A stretch of DNA of 64,000 bases from assembly GCA_028015205.1 (NCBI GenBank), contig CM051516.1, positions 47,186,230 through 47,250,229 of the forward strand. Direction: 5' to 3'. Both the position numbers and the translations under genes were made by a program. Source of the stretch: Mytilisepta virgata. Taxonomy: Eukaryota > Mollusca > Bivalvia > Mytilida > Mytilidae. The notes beneath the pieces were generated by a model. The model was not told the DNA's origin, made no database searches, and saw only the letters and a list, made by a program, of their open reading frames with translations. Positions 24,541 through 35,997 of this stretch are shown piece by piece. How positions within the stretch are numbered: position 1 is the first letter of the stretch; each line of letters opens with the position of its first letter.

Positions 24541-25430
24541 GGGCCCGCAGTCTTACAATATTAATAACGGGTTACTAAATGGCAGTTGTTACTACTGTGA
24601 AGCTATAAGTAACTCACACACAATTAGATATACCTGTATTTTGAAATCTCGTTCGAAACTAACATAAAAAAATAATAGTAACTAGAGTACTGTTGGGGAC
24701 GACAGTTATACCCCCACCCCCACATTTGTTTCATCCAAGTGATGATTTTGATGCAAATTTAGCGTTAAGGACAAAACTTACCCCGAGTTAAAATAAACCA
24801 TGCAAAGTTTATTTTAGGATCTAAGATCTCAACAGCATATTTTGATAATTATAATACTTCCTATATGCCATGGGTCTAAAATTGTGTTTTGAGCATCTTT
24901 TTCTGCATCTGTCCATCATAGACAATCTACCTATGAAGAAACTAGAAACCTAGCATAAAAAATGCCTCAGAAATTAATGTTTTAAGCATATTTTGAAAAT
25001 TTTAAAAACCATCTACAACACATGTACAATCATTCTATAATCAAAGTAGAAGCCTAGCATCAATAATCAATAACCCGCCCCACCCCATAAATCTAACCAA
25101 TGTGGAATAAACAAACACACAGCAATACACACAGTAAAGCTCAGTTCAAATATGTCCGACATTGTTTACTTTTGTTACAATTCTAAATTAAAAATGATAT
25201 TTGCTGATGAAATTCACGGTCTCTGCAATTTTTCTCACAAGTATTTGTTTCTAAGTCAGAGCAGTGATGTGTGAGATTTAATTTCCACTAAAATGTTTCC
25301 AATTAAGAAGTGGGAGATAATTTATATTTGGAAAAGGTAACAATGTGAACTGGTTCAAGAAATTAATCTGTTTCTCATATACATGTATTTGTTTTGCAAA
25401 AATTACCCTTTTCATTAATAAGTATAATAA
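24541..25430. mobile_element. Insertion shared by copies B and C
   Basis: About 890 bases absent from copy A. Its right two-thirds recur at 37690-38425. It contains the GTTAAGGACAAAA and CCATGCAAAGTTTATTTTAG blocks and no coding region. Element type is not recognised. Confidence 0.6.
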
Positions 25431-25515
25431 TTATTATTTTTTTTATTAAGTTCTATCTTTATTATAATTGTTTGTCTTTATTTTAAACATACAAATGTAT
25501 TATTCCAAATAAAAT

Positions 25516-27314
25516 GAAACGCAGCAATCGGAGATTGCACATCCCCCCGCTCCCAGCAAAGTCGGAATGCACAAAGTCTGAACCCCTCATAATTTCAAAT
25601 TGCATAAATAGAGAAAAAGTTTGACACTGATCTTTGGATATCAAGAAACAACACAGAAATATGAAATTGGACTTCTACTGCTCGGACAAAGTCGAATGCA
25701 AAAGTTTTAAGATGGATAAAATTGAAATGGCCTACATCAAATGAATGTAAGTCTTAACTTGTCATGTCCATTAAATATATATATTGTTTAGGGGTGGGGA
25801 TCTCAACTGTTTTAGAGATAACTTGTAATTTTCTAAATTAGGGGGGTGGGGCCGACCCCCGGGGATGACCATTAAACTTGTCTTGTCATGCCCACTAAGA
25901 ATATATATGGTTTAGGGGTGGGGATCTTAACTGTTTTTGAGATATCTTGTAATTTTCCAAATGAGGGGGGTGGGGCTGACCCCCGGGGGTGACCATGTAA
26001 CTCGTCTTTAAATGTGGAATAAAAATATATATGGTTAAGGGGTGGGGATATGAACTGATCTTACCATATTTTGAGATTTTACATATTAGGGTGTAGCCCC
26101 ACCCCCCGGGCAAAAATCAAAATTCCGAAACCTTTGGCACAGACAACTCTTCAAGTGTTACTAGTGTACCTAATTTCATGTTTCTATCTTCTACGGTGTA
26201 GGAGGAGTTCTTGGACAATCGTTTTTAGACATTTTTTAACTCCTTAGGGCATTGCCCCTAGGGGCGGGACCAAAATTTTGATACCCTCTTTCAACTTGGG
26301 AAAGGCAATATAAGTAGTGACATAAGTTCCAATATCCTAGCTTTAACACTTTTGGAGATATCTCCATTTATTGGATATCGCGAAATTCGTTTTTCGCTCA
26401 TAATTTGGCCCCAAGGGGTCGAATTCCAATTTTAAGGGGTCTATTCCCTAGTGGGTCATATACTCTTCCATGATGCCAAATTTCAAGTTTCTATCTTTTA
26501 CCGTTTCAGAGATATGCCTTGCCACTACAGACGTACGTGGTTTAGGGGTGGGGATCTCAACTGTTTTAGAGATAACTTGTAATTTTCTAAATTAGGGGGG
26601 TGGGGCCGACCCCCGGGGATGACCATTAAACTTGTCTTGTCATGCCCACTAAGAATATATATGGTTTAGGGGTGGGGATCTTAACTGTTTTTGAGATATC
26701 TTGTAATTTTCCAAATGAGGGGGGTGGGGCTGACCCCCGGGGGTGACCATGTAACTCGTCTTTAAATGTGGAATAAAAATATATATGGTTAAGGGGTGGG
26801 GATATGAACTGATCTTACCATATTTTGAGATTTTACATATTAGGGTGTAGCCCCACCCCCCGGGCAAAAATCAAAATTCCGAAACCTTTGGCACAGACAA
26901 CTCTTCAAGTGTTACTAGTGTACCTAATTTCATGTTTCTATCTTCTACGGTGTAGGAGGAGTTCTTGGACAATCGTTTTTAGACATTTTTTAACTCCTTA
27001 GGGCATTGCCCCTAGGGGCGGGACCAAAATTTTGATACCCTCTTTCAACTTGGGAAAGGCAATATAAGTAGTGACATAAGTTCCAATATCCTAGCTTTAA
27101 CACTTTTGGAGATATCTCCATTTATTGGATATCGCGAAATTCGTTTTTCGCTCATAATTTGGCCCCAAGGGGTCGAATTCCAATTTTAAGGGGTCTATTC
27201 CCTAGTGGGTCATATACTCTTCCATGATGCCAAATTTCAAGTTTCTATCTTTTACCGTTTCAGAGATATGCCTTGCCACTACAGACGTACGTACGTTTCG
27301 CTAAGCGGGGGGAT
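25516..27314. mobile_element. Insertion with ATCCCCCCGCT termini holding a 754-bp tandem duplication
   Basis: Copies A and C read straight through here (AAATAAAATAAAGCC), so about 1.8 kb has been inserted in copy B. ATCCCCCCGCT at 25541-25551 and its reverse complement ending at 27314 are candidate termini. Inside are the two 754-bp units. No protein is recognisable. Confidence 0.6.
25786..27292. repeat. Tandem duplication, 754-bp unit, nearly identical copies
   Basis: Unit 1 is 25786-26539 and unit 2 is 26540-27293. They give identical 72-residue antisense open frames at the same offset, so they are nearly identical. Each unit itself contains three subrepeats at about 123-base spacing of a GTTTAGGGGTGGGGATCT block with GGGGTGGGGC and GACCCCCGGGG. 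Either a recent duplication or an assembly artefact. Confidence 0.9.
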
Positions 27315-27556
27315 AATAAAGCCTTGTGATGTACCTGTATGCAAATTAATATTCTTGATGATAAAAAGCTACTATATGTATACTTTAAAAGAGGTAATAT
27401 TCCACTATAAATGAATGTTAAAATACGTAATATTTAACTAGCTAACTGGTTTCTGACTTGAATGCACCAAATTGCAGTAAGAAAACTAGTTTAAACGTCA
27501 GCACACGTTATAACTTGTAAAACTCGAGTTCTGCAAATCAGAAAAAGCATTGCCGA

Positions 27557-27813
27557 TGATCATATTAGGTATCCTACTGTAAAAACTTAATTGTATCCCT
27601 GCCATAAATGCTTCATATCAATTTCCTTAAATTTGGTTCAATTGTTATACCCCACGCAACGGGTTGCGGAGGATATAATGTTTTTGACCTGTCCGTCCGT
27701 CAGTCCGTCATTCCTGTTTCTTGTTTAAATATAAAGGTACATTAATTAATATTAATACATGTATTTATATATCATAAAATTAAGTTTTTTATGAATATAA
27801 TTGTGACAACTGA
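27557..27813. other. Junction between copy B and the Polinton genes
   Basis: It contains a repeat-like ATACCCCACGCAACGGGTTG block and a CCGTCCGTCAGTCCGTC tract. No Polinton terminal inverted repeat is visible here. Confidence 0.4.
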
Positions 27814-27861
27814 CTTAGGGCAGTGTCATTTAGCTTACAATGGAGAGGAGTGTCATGTGGC

Positions 27862-28547
27862 ATGCCCCGCTATAGTCAGGAAGACCTCTCCTCGTTTTCC
27901 CATAAAGAGAGTTTAATGCGCCATAAGAGATCGGTTCATACTGGAACGAAATGGCATTGCGCCACCTGCGATGTGGTATTTTCAAGAAAAGACAACTTCC
28001 AACGTCATAAGCGAAACCACGATAAACAACCAGTCCAAAATGGTGGTGGTGTTACCATGACTAGTACAGAAACACATAAAAAGACTGATCCATGCAACTT
28101 CAAAGCGCTCAATGGAACCGTTGAAACACATACTATCGATGCAAAAGAATTAAATAAATTCGACCCAATGTCATTCCTGAAAAGCCAGTATGATGATGTT
28201 AAAGATGTCATCAAGCGTAAAATTAAAGAATGAGGCGGATTGAAGTGGTATCTATCCATGAAGGTTAAAATGAGCAGACGAAAAGAAGATGCCATAGAAA
28301 CTGCAGAGCCGCATTTCCGGGGAAAATGCCAGACCAGTTTAAAATTGGAGGATATAGATTCCGGACTGAAGGAATCTATCAAAAAGATGTATACATCTTT
28401 CATTGAATATCAGCGACAAAGGAGTAATTGGACGGTGGATAAAGTGGTAGATCTTACCATACACATGGCACGGTACAGACCCTTAAAAGACTCAAGTTAT
28501 ACTCCACTTCCAATCAAACTCAGATCAAAACATGCCATTATCAATGT
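27862..28547 (+). pseudogene. PolB segment 1: zinc fingers and N-terminal region
   Basis: A finger CATCDVVFSRKDNFQRHKRN...H fits C-x2-C-x12-H-x3-H. The preceding finger keeps HKESLMRHKRSVH but has lost its cysteines. The segment continues past a TGA at 28231 in the same frame and stops where a 937-bp transposon begins. In-frame readthrough of the homology shows the TGA is a point change, not a gene boundary. Confidence 0.75.
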
Positions 28548-29484
28548 AGTCCAGTCAATCTAGCATAAATTTGACCCTAACCTTAAAGTAATTGCAAAAG
28601 AAGATTTTTAAGTTTTAATCTTTAGCATTATACCCCAAATATACACAGAAAAAAGTCCCACAAAATCTAACTTGAGGAAGATTAAAAAATCACGATTTTA
28701 AAATTCCTATGGACATTTGCATTGATAATGGGAGATAACTCTGCAAAAAAGGCAGAAATATCAATAAAAATTGATACAAAATTATAACTTTACCGCTTCT
28801 ATTCAGCAGAATGTATTGATTCTTGATATTTTAGCCTTCTTTAGAGTATAACAAACAACTCTAAAGTTTTTTTCATATCTTTAATCAAGCTACAACCTAG
28901 ATTTCGTAATTCGTTAGTTGACCATTTATTAAATTTTCAACTTGTCATGGTAAAGAATCTCAAATTTAATAAAAATAATTAAGCATATATTCTTCTTTTT
29001 GTGGTTTAAAGTTTCTTTAAACAAGGTAGATGCTGATCAAATATAATTTAAAGATATAAGCAATACCAATTTTTCACATTATTTTTTTCAAAATGGTCAC
29101 AAAGCCACAAATTTGCAATTTCTTTAATGAAAAATGCGCAAAAAAATAAAAATACCCATAACATTTCGGTTTTGTACATTTCATGAGCAGAAGATTATGT
29201 AATATAGTCAAATACGAACTTATAACCCCATCAACGTATCATACTTTACATGAATTTTAAGAAAATCAACCAAAAACTGACAAAAAAGACTCATTTTTGC
29301 GGAGTTATCTCCCCTCTCCAATGTTAATTTCCATAGGAAATTAAAAATGCTGATTTTGAATTTTCCTCAATTAAGATTTTATGAGACTTTTTTCTGTGTA
29401 TATTTTGGGCTTAATGCTATAGATTAGAACTAAAATATTTTCTGTTGCAATTAGTTTGAGGTTAAAACTTAGTTTGACTGGACT
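28548..29484. mobile_element. DNA transposon (foldback/MITE) in the PolB gene, with TSD AATGT
   Basis: The inserted 937 bases start AGTCCAGTCAATCTA and end with the reverse complement of AGTCCAGTCAAACTA. The target duplication AATGT lies at 28543-28547 and 29485-29489. The inverted similarity continues inward for well over 100 bases (for example the TCCTATGGA and GATAACTC blocks), so it can fold back. No coding region. The polymerase homology resumes directly after it. Confidence 0.85.
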
Positions 29485-30937
29485 AATGTGAAAATCAAAG
29501 ACAGCAAATGTTTCATGTGGTCGATTTTGGCAGCAATTCACCCACGAAATATCACGGAGAGCGAGTTTGGAAATACAAGGAACACACTTCCAGCTTAAAC
29601 TTTGATAACATCATGTTTCCTGTGAAATTAGCCAACATACCAAAGTTTGAAAAGTAGAATGAAATATCTATTAACGTGTTTGGGTTTAAAAAAGGCGAAG
29701 TATTCCCTATACATATTTCGAAACATCGATTTAAACAACATGTTAATCAACTCATGATATCGGACAACAAGAAGTCACATTTCTGCTGGATTAAGGATCT
29801 AAATCGATTATTAGGGGACCAGCATAGCCATCGCGCACGACATTTTTACTCTCCATACTGCTTAAACGGATTTACCAAAGAAAAACTTTTAAACAGTCGT
29901 TTACCAAACTACCAGACCCACGGACCCCCAAAAATTGAACTCCCTCTGAAGACAATAAGTGGTTACATTATAAAGACATTCGTAAACAGCTTAAGGTGCC
30001 ATACGTTATTTATGCAGATTTTGAATGTCTTCAAGAGCCAATTGTTGATAGCAACGAGTGTGATCAGAAGACGAGAAAGTCTACAAAACACATACTATGT
30101 GGCTTTGCATACAAAGTGGTTGGTCTGACACCTGAAACGTCAAATGAACCAGTAGTATATCGGGGTGCAGATGCTGCCGATAAATTTGTGGAGTGTATGG
30201 TAAAGGAACAGGAAGAAATAGAACAAAGATTTAAACATTGCGAGCCCATGATTATGACTGGGAGTGATTGGTAATCGTTTAAGAAGGCAACTCTTTGTCA
30301 CATATGTAAAAAAGAACTAGCAGACAATAGAGTTCGAGATCATTGTCACGTGACCGGAAAATTTCGAGGGGCGGCTCATAACAACTGTAATATTAACTAC
30401 AAATTTACAGATCGAATTCCAGTTGTATTTCATAACCTTAGGGGATATGATAGTCATTTGATTATGCAAGCTATTGGAACAGTAGAAGAAAAGCAGCTGA
30501 ATTGTATTGCTAATAATATGGAAAAGTTTATTTCTTTTTCATTGGGATGTATGGATTTTATAGACTCGCTCCAATTTATGTCTTCCTCGTTACAAAAACT
30601 CGTGGAAAACCTTGCAAAAGAAGGTTCGAGTAAATTTAGACACATGACAAACCACTTTGGAGAAGAACAGATAAGCCTGCTTCTGCGAAAACAAGTATAC
30701 CCTTACGAGTATTTTGATTCTGAGGCACAATTTTTAGAATCTCAACTACGACCGATTGAAGATTTTTACAGTACACTATCGGGAGAAGGTATAACCACAC
30801 TGGACTATGCGCAACACGTATGTCAATTGTTTAACATACAGCATCTCGGACAGTACCACGATCTATACGTTCTATCAGATGTCCTTGCATTAGCCGACGT
30901 CTTTGAAAATTTCAGGGAGATCTGTCTCAACTACTAT
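29485..30937 (+). pseudogene. PolB segment 2: exonuclease region
   Basis: It resumes with a CFMW-containing segment, then a cysteine-rich FYSPYCLNGFT area, then YADFECL (Exo I acid pair), the CHICKKEL...DHCHVTGKFRG...CN module, VVFHNLRGYDSHL (Exo II) and YVLSDVLALADVF (Exo III). Frameshifts near 29540 and 29950 and stops at 29655 and 30272 break it. It ends at the composite insertion. Confidence 0.85.
30296..30395 (+). other. HNH/endonuclease VII-like zinc module within PolB
   Basis: The spacing C-x2-C, then DHCH-x-TG-x-x-RG, then H-x2-CN is the pattern of recombination endonuclease VII/HNH folds. It lies between the Exo I and Exo II motifs of the polymerase. I recall such a module in several Polinton-like and virus-like PolB proteins; whether it cuts DNA or only binds zinc is not known from sequence. 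Confidence 0.6.
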
Positions 30938-31601
30938 GGTTGCACTCCACAAATTAATAGTATCATTTTCTATGTGAAGTGAGCTAACAAATGTCATGGT
31001 CTTGTGCCATCTTCAGAGTAAATAATACCCATATACATATATATATATTCTGAAAGGTCATTATGTTAGCATTGTTCCAATCATGATAAAATAAATAAAA
31101 AATATCCATGGAAACCTAGTTGGCATAGCAACATTTCAAAAATTGTCATAAAAAAAGCTTTAAAAATGTTAAATTTCACTCCACTTCGGCTTAAAATTGA
31201 GGTCTGATGCAGCGTTTCAATCCAATTGAGACTTAATTTTTCAGATTCTGCATAAAATTCCATTACATATGTGGGAAAAAAAAGGTTTACTTTTCCGGCT
31301 CTTTTTTTCGCAATTTAACTTACCAGTGCAGGTGCCGATTATCACTGTCAAAGTTTTACACACCACATGTCAATTCACAAGTCCCAGTTTATGACCTCCC
31401 ATTACTTGTCAGAAGCAAAATCAGTTAATGTTTTCGTATTTTTTTAAACTAAAATCTATCCTCTTTCAGTCAATATTACAATTTTGAGGTTAATACATTT
31501 ATTATTTATCTATCATGTAGTCAAACTTTACCAACTCTAATAATTAATAAAATTCTGGGGGTGCATTTCTCCGAAACTAAGATAATTAGTGGAGTGTAAC
31601 C
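30938..31601. repeat. 664-bp TIR element, copy 1
   Basis: Termini are as described for the composite. It is non-coding and MITE-like. It is the left member of a direct pair and its right end abuts the spacer TTAAAGAGTAC. Confidence 0.85.
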
Positions 31602-32342
31602 TTAAAGAGTACTTTTATAACTTTTTTTTTCAAAGAATGGCCAATTTTATTATTCTTCAGGTCTTTACGAATTCAAAACTGTCTCATTTATCAAAATATG
31701 ACTTATAATAAGTAAATAATACCTATTTCAAATATTCATAGTGACTCGGTAAATGGGAAGTAATTCACTAAAATTTACAAGAAATTCAAAATGCAAACAT
31801 TCTTGTTCTATGGTGACTATTTTGAGCATTTCATCACTTGAAAAGACTTTTTACAGAAATAATTTGTTCGATTCAGCTTTTTAATGCACAATCCACCAGC
31901 TTTTTACATATATTTAGCTTTTCACTAAATGACATGAAAGGAGATAGCAACCCCCCCCCCCCCCTTTTTTTTTCATTGTAACCATATTAATGGTATTAGA
32001 AATCTTTGGATAAAATTTGCAAACCTATGAATTGTAAGATAATCAAATCAAAATATTTTTCAATATAAATACTTGTCTCCTTGCATATAAAATGGGTGGT
32101 GGAAAGTTTTTTTTCTCACAATACTGCATATAAACTATAGTCCTGCCCTTATGTTGTATCATTGTGGATTGTTAAAAATACATAATGTGGTTGCTAAGGA
32201 CATATGAGAACAATTACATGACAAAAGATAGCCTTTATATTTAAATTTTCAACAGTCAAAAATAAAATCATTAAATAAATGAACAATTTAAAGTATTTCA
32301 TGGGTATATATTGCCCTCTAGGTTGCTACTGATAGCCTTAAA

Positions 32343-33006
32343 GGTTGCACTCCACAAATTAATAGTATCATTTTCTATGTGAAGTGAGCTAACAAATGTC
32401 ATGGTCTTGTGCCATCTTCAGAGTAAATAATACCCATATACATATATATATATTCTGAAAGGTCATTATGTTAGCATTGTTCCAATCATGATAAAATAAA
32501 TAAAAAATATCCATGGAAACCTAGTTGGCATAGCAACATTTCAAAAATTGTCATAAAAAAAGCTTTAAAAATGTTAAATTTCACTCCACTTCGGCTTAAA
32601 ATTGAGGTCTGATGCAGCGTTTCAATCCAATTGAGACTTAATTTTTCAGATTCTGCATAAAATTCCATTACATATGTGGGAAAAAAAAGGTTTACTTTTC
32701 CGGCTCTTTTTTTCGCAATTTAACTTACCAGTGCAGGTGCCGATTATCACTGTCAAAGTTTTACACACCACATGTCAATTCACAAGTCCCAGTTTATGAC
32801 CTCCCATTACTTGTCAGAAGCAAAATCAGTTAATGTTTTCGTATTTTTTTAAACTAAAATCTATCCTCTTTCAGTCAATATTACAATTTTGAGGTTAATA
32901 CATTTATTATTTATCTATCATGTAGTCAAACTTTACCAACTCTAATAATTAATAAAATTCTGGGGGTGCATTTCTCCGAAACTAAGATAATTAGTGGAGT
33001 GTAACC
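32343..33006. repeat. 664-bp TIR element, copy 2
   Basis: Same length and almost the same sequence as copy 1. It abuts the spacer end CCTTAAA on the left and the polymerase coding sequence on the right. Confidence 0.85.
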
Positions 33007-34390
33007 TATGGACTGGATGCTGCACATTTTTATACATCACCCGGTTTAGCCTGACAGGCTGCCTTGAAAATGACAGGTGTCAAGCTGGAATTACTTACTG
33101 ACGTAGACATGCATTTGTTTATAGAGAAAGGTTTAAGAGGTGGAATATCAATGATATCCAATCGTCATGCCAAAGCTAACAATAAACATGTACCAAACTA
33201 CGATCCAAATCAACCCATTAATCACGTGATGTACCTAGATGCCAACAACTTATACGGATGGACTATGTCACAGGCACTTCAAGTTGAAGGTTTCAGCTGG
33301 CTCAACGATTGTGAAATTGAGAACCTAAACATAAGTTTATATGATATGTTATCGCCTTATGCGGAAAAGCTATTGGACGATTTAAACTTAAAAGGAACAT
33401 CGACAGAAAAATTGATACCAAATTTATATCCAAAGGAAAAATACGTTGTACATTACAGAAATTTAAAACTCTACTTATCACTTGGAATGAGACTAACAAA
33501 GATCCATAGAATCATGACATTTGAACAACGACCCTGGTTAAAGACATATATTGATTTCAACATAGAGAAGAGAACGCTTGCAAAAAATGAGTTCGAGAAG
33601 GATTTTTTTAAACTCATGAATAATGCAGTCTTTGGAAAGACAATGGAAAATTTAAGGAAGAGAACAGATATAAAACTTTTGAATGACCAATCAAAGGCCA
33701 GAAAATTAATCAGGAAACCAACATTTCATGCCTTCAAAATATACAACGACGACTTGGTGGCTGTTCACATGCTGAAACAGCGATTATACTTAAACAGACC
33801 TATCTACGTGGGATTCACTATACTCGATTTGTCAAAGACACTTATGTACGATTTCCATTATAATTACATGAAGGATAAATATGGGTCTAGAGCAACACTC
33901 TTGTTTACGGACACAGACTCACTATGCTACAACATCAACACTGATGATATATATCAAGATATGATGAAGGACAAACACTTGTTTGATACGTCAGAATATA
34001 GCCCTGAACATCAGCTTTATAGTACATTAAATAAAAAGGTCTTAGGAAAGATGAAAGACGAAACAGAATGGTATTCCCATACAAGAATTTGTTGGTCTTA
34101 ATTCAAAGATGTACTCAATGATATATGAGGAGAATGAAACACTCTGCGAAAAGAAGACAGCGAAGGGTATAAAGAAGAGTGTGATCAAACATGACACACG
34201 ACACGAACATTATTAACAATGTTTATTCAATAAAGAGATCCACATGTCTACCATGACACAGATCCGTTCATACGACCACAAGTTATATAATATATCCATC
34301 AAAAAACTTGGCTTATCCCCTTATGATGACAAAAGATACTTACTAGTTGATTGGATAAAAATTTTAGCCTATGGACATTGCAGGATATAA
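33007..34390 (+). pseudogene. PolB segment 3: polymerase palm and C terminus
   Basis: Open from about 33055 to 34101 after a TGA at 33052 where tryptophan is expected. Motif A DANNLYGW, motif B KLMNNAVFGK and motif C LFTDTDSL are all intact, so the catalytic acids are present. A frameshift near 34080 moves the frame to IQEFVGLNSKMYSM; after further small breaks a conserved tail (KLGLSPYDDKRYLL) ends at TAA 34388. Confidence 0.88.
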
Positions 34391-34468
34391 TTATGATGTA
34401 TTTCAATATTTTAATCACTTTACATCTGTCATTCGAAGGAAGTGGACGTGTTTTAAGAGCTCTCAAAG

Positions 34469-35940
34469 ATGTCTACTACTTGTCCAGATTGTGGTACAGA
34501 ATATTCAAGAAAAGACGTTATGTTACGACACCAAAGAAACAAACACAGAATTAGTCAACCATATCCGCAGAGCAATGATGCATATCCACCGCCGCCGCCA
34601 CCACCACAGAATGTGGTACTACATCATCCATTCACTATGATGTTGCCTGGACCTACTGGTTCAGGTAAGACGTTTTGGATGAAAACATTATTGAAGCGAG
34701 CACGGACTATGATAAAACTATCACTATGAGAGGATTATATGGTGTTATAAACGGTGGCAGCCATTATTTAGTGAACTGCAACAAACCATCAAAAACATTT
34801 TATTTGTTCAAGGTTTACCTGAAAATTTGAATGATGACTCATTCATTGACTCTAGATATCCAGGTTTAATCATCATAGACGATTTAATGAGAGACGTCAC
34901 CAATAGTAAGGATGTTTGTGAACTCTTTGTGGAGGGCAGCCATAACAGAAACCTAAGTGTAGCTTGTATACTGCAAGATGCGTTCTCGAAGGGAAAAGAG
35001 AGTCGAACCATGAGCATCAATAGCCAGTATATAGTCCTATTAAAAAACCCACGTGATCAAGTTGGGCCGGCCATATTTGCTAGACAGATGTGTTCTTATA
35101 ATCCGAAGAAATTCATGAATAAATACAAAGAGGGGACACAACGACCATATGGGAGTCTATTCATTGATCTGAAACAGAATACACCGGAAGACGACAGATT
35201 AAAACTTAATATATTTGAAAACAAGAACATGATTGGTAGGGGTGTTTCTGAAGAGTATATTAGCAGAAAAGAGCTAGAACCACCTCAGTTTGAAGATTCA
35301 AGTGAGCAGACGTATTTACCAGACGAGAAAGAAATCATGCCTTCATGTGATGATTGCGGTGTAGTCTTTGAAAGCGTTCCTGATTTAGCTAGACATATGA
35401 ATAAGTGGTGCCCGGAAAATAATGATTTAAAAAGAAAGAGAGAAGATTATGAAGATATCATACCACGTAAGAAGTCTCGTTTAGATATAAATGATGGCGA
35501 GGATGTAGCGTTTGCGAAATTAGCAGAACAAGCCAGAGAGACTAATGAAGAATACAAAAGTAAAAAAATGTGTCAAGCAGGGAATGGAGCAAGCTGATGC
35601 CGAGCGTAAAGCCGAACGAAAAGTAAAATTCGAAGATGAACTGATGTACAGATATGGCACGTTTATTCAATATGAACTCCAACTTAGAGATGGTAAACTA
35701 CATTCTAAGATTATGAAGTTGGTAGAAAAACTTATAGATGAAGGCATGGACTACAAAAACTACATTAAAATTGGCATTCGAAAATATAAACACATGCTCG
35801 AAAATTACTTAGACGAAGTTGTCGAAAATAATGATGATGGTTATGAGGAAGAGGAGGAGAGTGATGACGATGACGAAGGGAGTGATGACGATGACGAAGA
35901 GAGTGATGACGATGACAAAGAGAGTGATGACGAGACATAA
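34469..35940 (+). pseudogene. Packaging-type ATPase (FtsK/HerA) with zinc fingers and acidic tail, frameshifted
   Basis: In Polintons this ATPase is thought to drive DNA into capsids. The frame opens with ATG at 34469 and a C2H2 finger CPDCGTEYSRKDVMLRHQRN...H, then a polyproline run, then Walker A GPTGSGKT (34649, residues 61-68). A frameshift near 34710-34735 leads to Walker B LIIIDDLM (about 34865) and a conserved ATPase core. Next comes a second finger, CDDCGVVF...H-x4-C (about 35346-35411). Another frameshift near 35560 leads to a lysine/glutamate-rich segment and a tail of aspartate/serine repeats, ending at TAA 35938-35940. The starting finger and polymerase finger share SRKD...RH-x-RN. 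It begins 78 bases after the polymerase stop. Confidence 0.85.
35860..35937 (+). repeat. 24-bp coding repeat giving an acidic tail
   Basis: Three and a half copies of a 24-base unit encode (E/G)SDDDDE(E/G) repeats at the ATPase C terminus. All are in frame. Confidence 0.85.
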
Positions 35941-35997
35941 AAGGTTGAATTGTATTGTTAATTTATCATTTCACGTAAATTTACCGAATAGTTCAGA

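Larger units (their letters stand above)
23521..27556. repeat. Duplicated 5' region, copy B, with three insertions
   Basis: Starting exactly at the sequence that opens this window, it follows copy A up to the equivalent of 1213 (the GCATTGCCGA word), lacking 745-1141. It is interrupted by insertions at about 23943-24456, 24541-25430 and 25516-27314. It stops before the promoter and exon 1. It shares the second insertion with copy C, so B and C are closer to each other than to A. Confidence 0.8.
30938..33006. mobile_element. Composite insertion in PolB: two 664-bp elements around a 741-bp spacer
   Basis: The left element is 30938-31601 and the right element is 32343-33006. Each starts GGTTGCACTCCAC and ends GTGGAGTGTAACC, a 13-bp inverted terminus with one mismatch. 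The two are practically identical, including identical 60-residue antisense frames. The spacer 31602-32342 starts TTAAAG and ends CTTAAA. Outside, TAT occurs at 30935-30937 and 33007-33009 as a likely target duplication, and the polymerase frame continues in register across the whole block. No transposase is present. Confidence 0.85.
27814..34390 (+). pseudogene. Protein-primed-type family B DNA polymerase with N-terminal C2H2 fingers, broken
   Basis: In the family, this enzyme replicates the element and proofreads through a 3'-5' exonuclease. Visible parts in order: a damaged and an intact C2H2 finger (about 27880-28020), a conserved N-terminal region, Exo I with DFE (30017), a cysteine/histidine HNH-like module (about 30296-30395), Exo II with RGYD (about 30445), Exo III with YVLSDVL (about 30870), motif A DANNLYGW (33238), motif B KLMNNAVFGK (about 33612) and motif C TDTDS (about 33907), then a C-terminal region ending at TAA 34388-34390. 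Damage: in-frame stops at 28231, 29655, 30272 and 33052; frameshifts near 29540, 29950 and 34080; insertions at 28548-29484 and 30938-33006. The open frame starts after a stop at 27811; the first ATG is at 27862. Confidence 0.88.

Noticed and set aside
25895..26867. Two identical 72-residue minus-strand frames
   Set aside because: They are by-products of the 754-bp tandem duplication in GC-rich repeat sequence, with no domain.
30938..33006. LTR retrotransposon suggested by two 664-bp direct repeats
   Set aside because: The repeats begin GGTTGCACTCCAC and end with its near reverse complement rather than TG...CA. There is no primer-binding site, polypurine tract, gag or pol in the 741-bp spacer. 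The TIR reading fits better.
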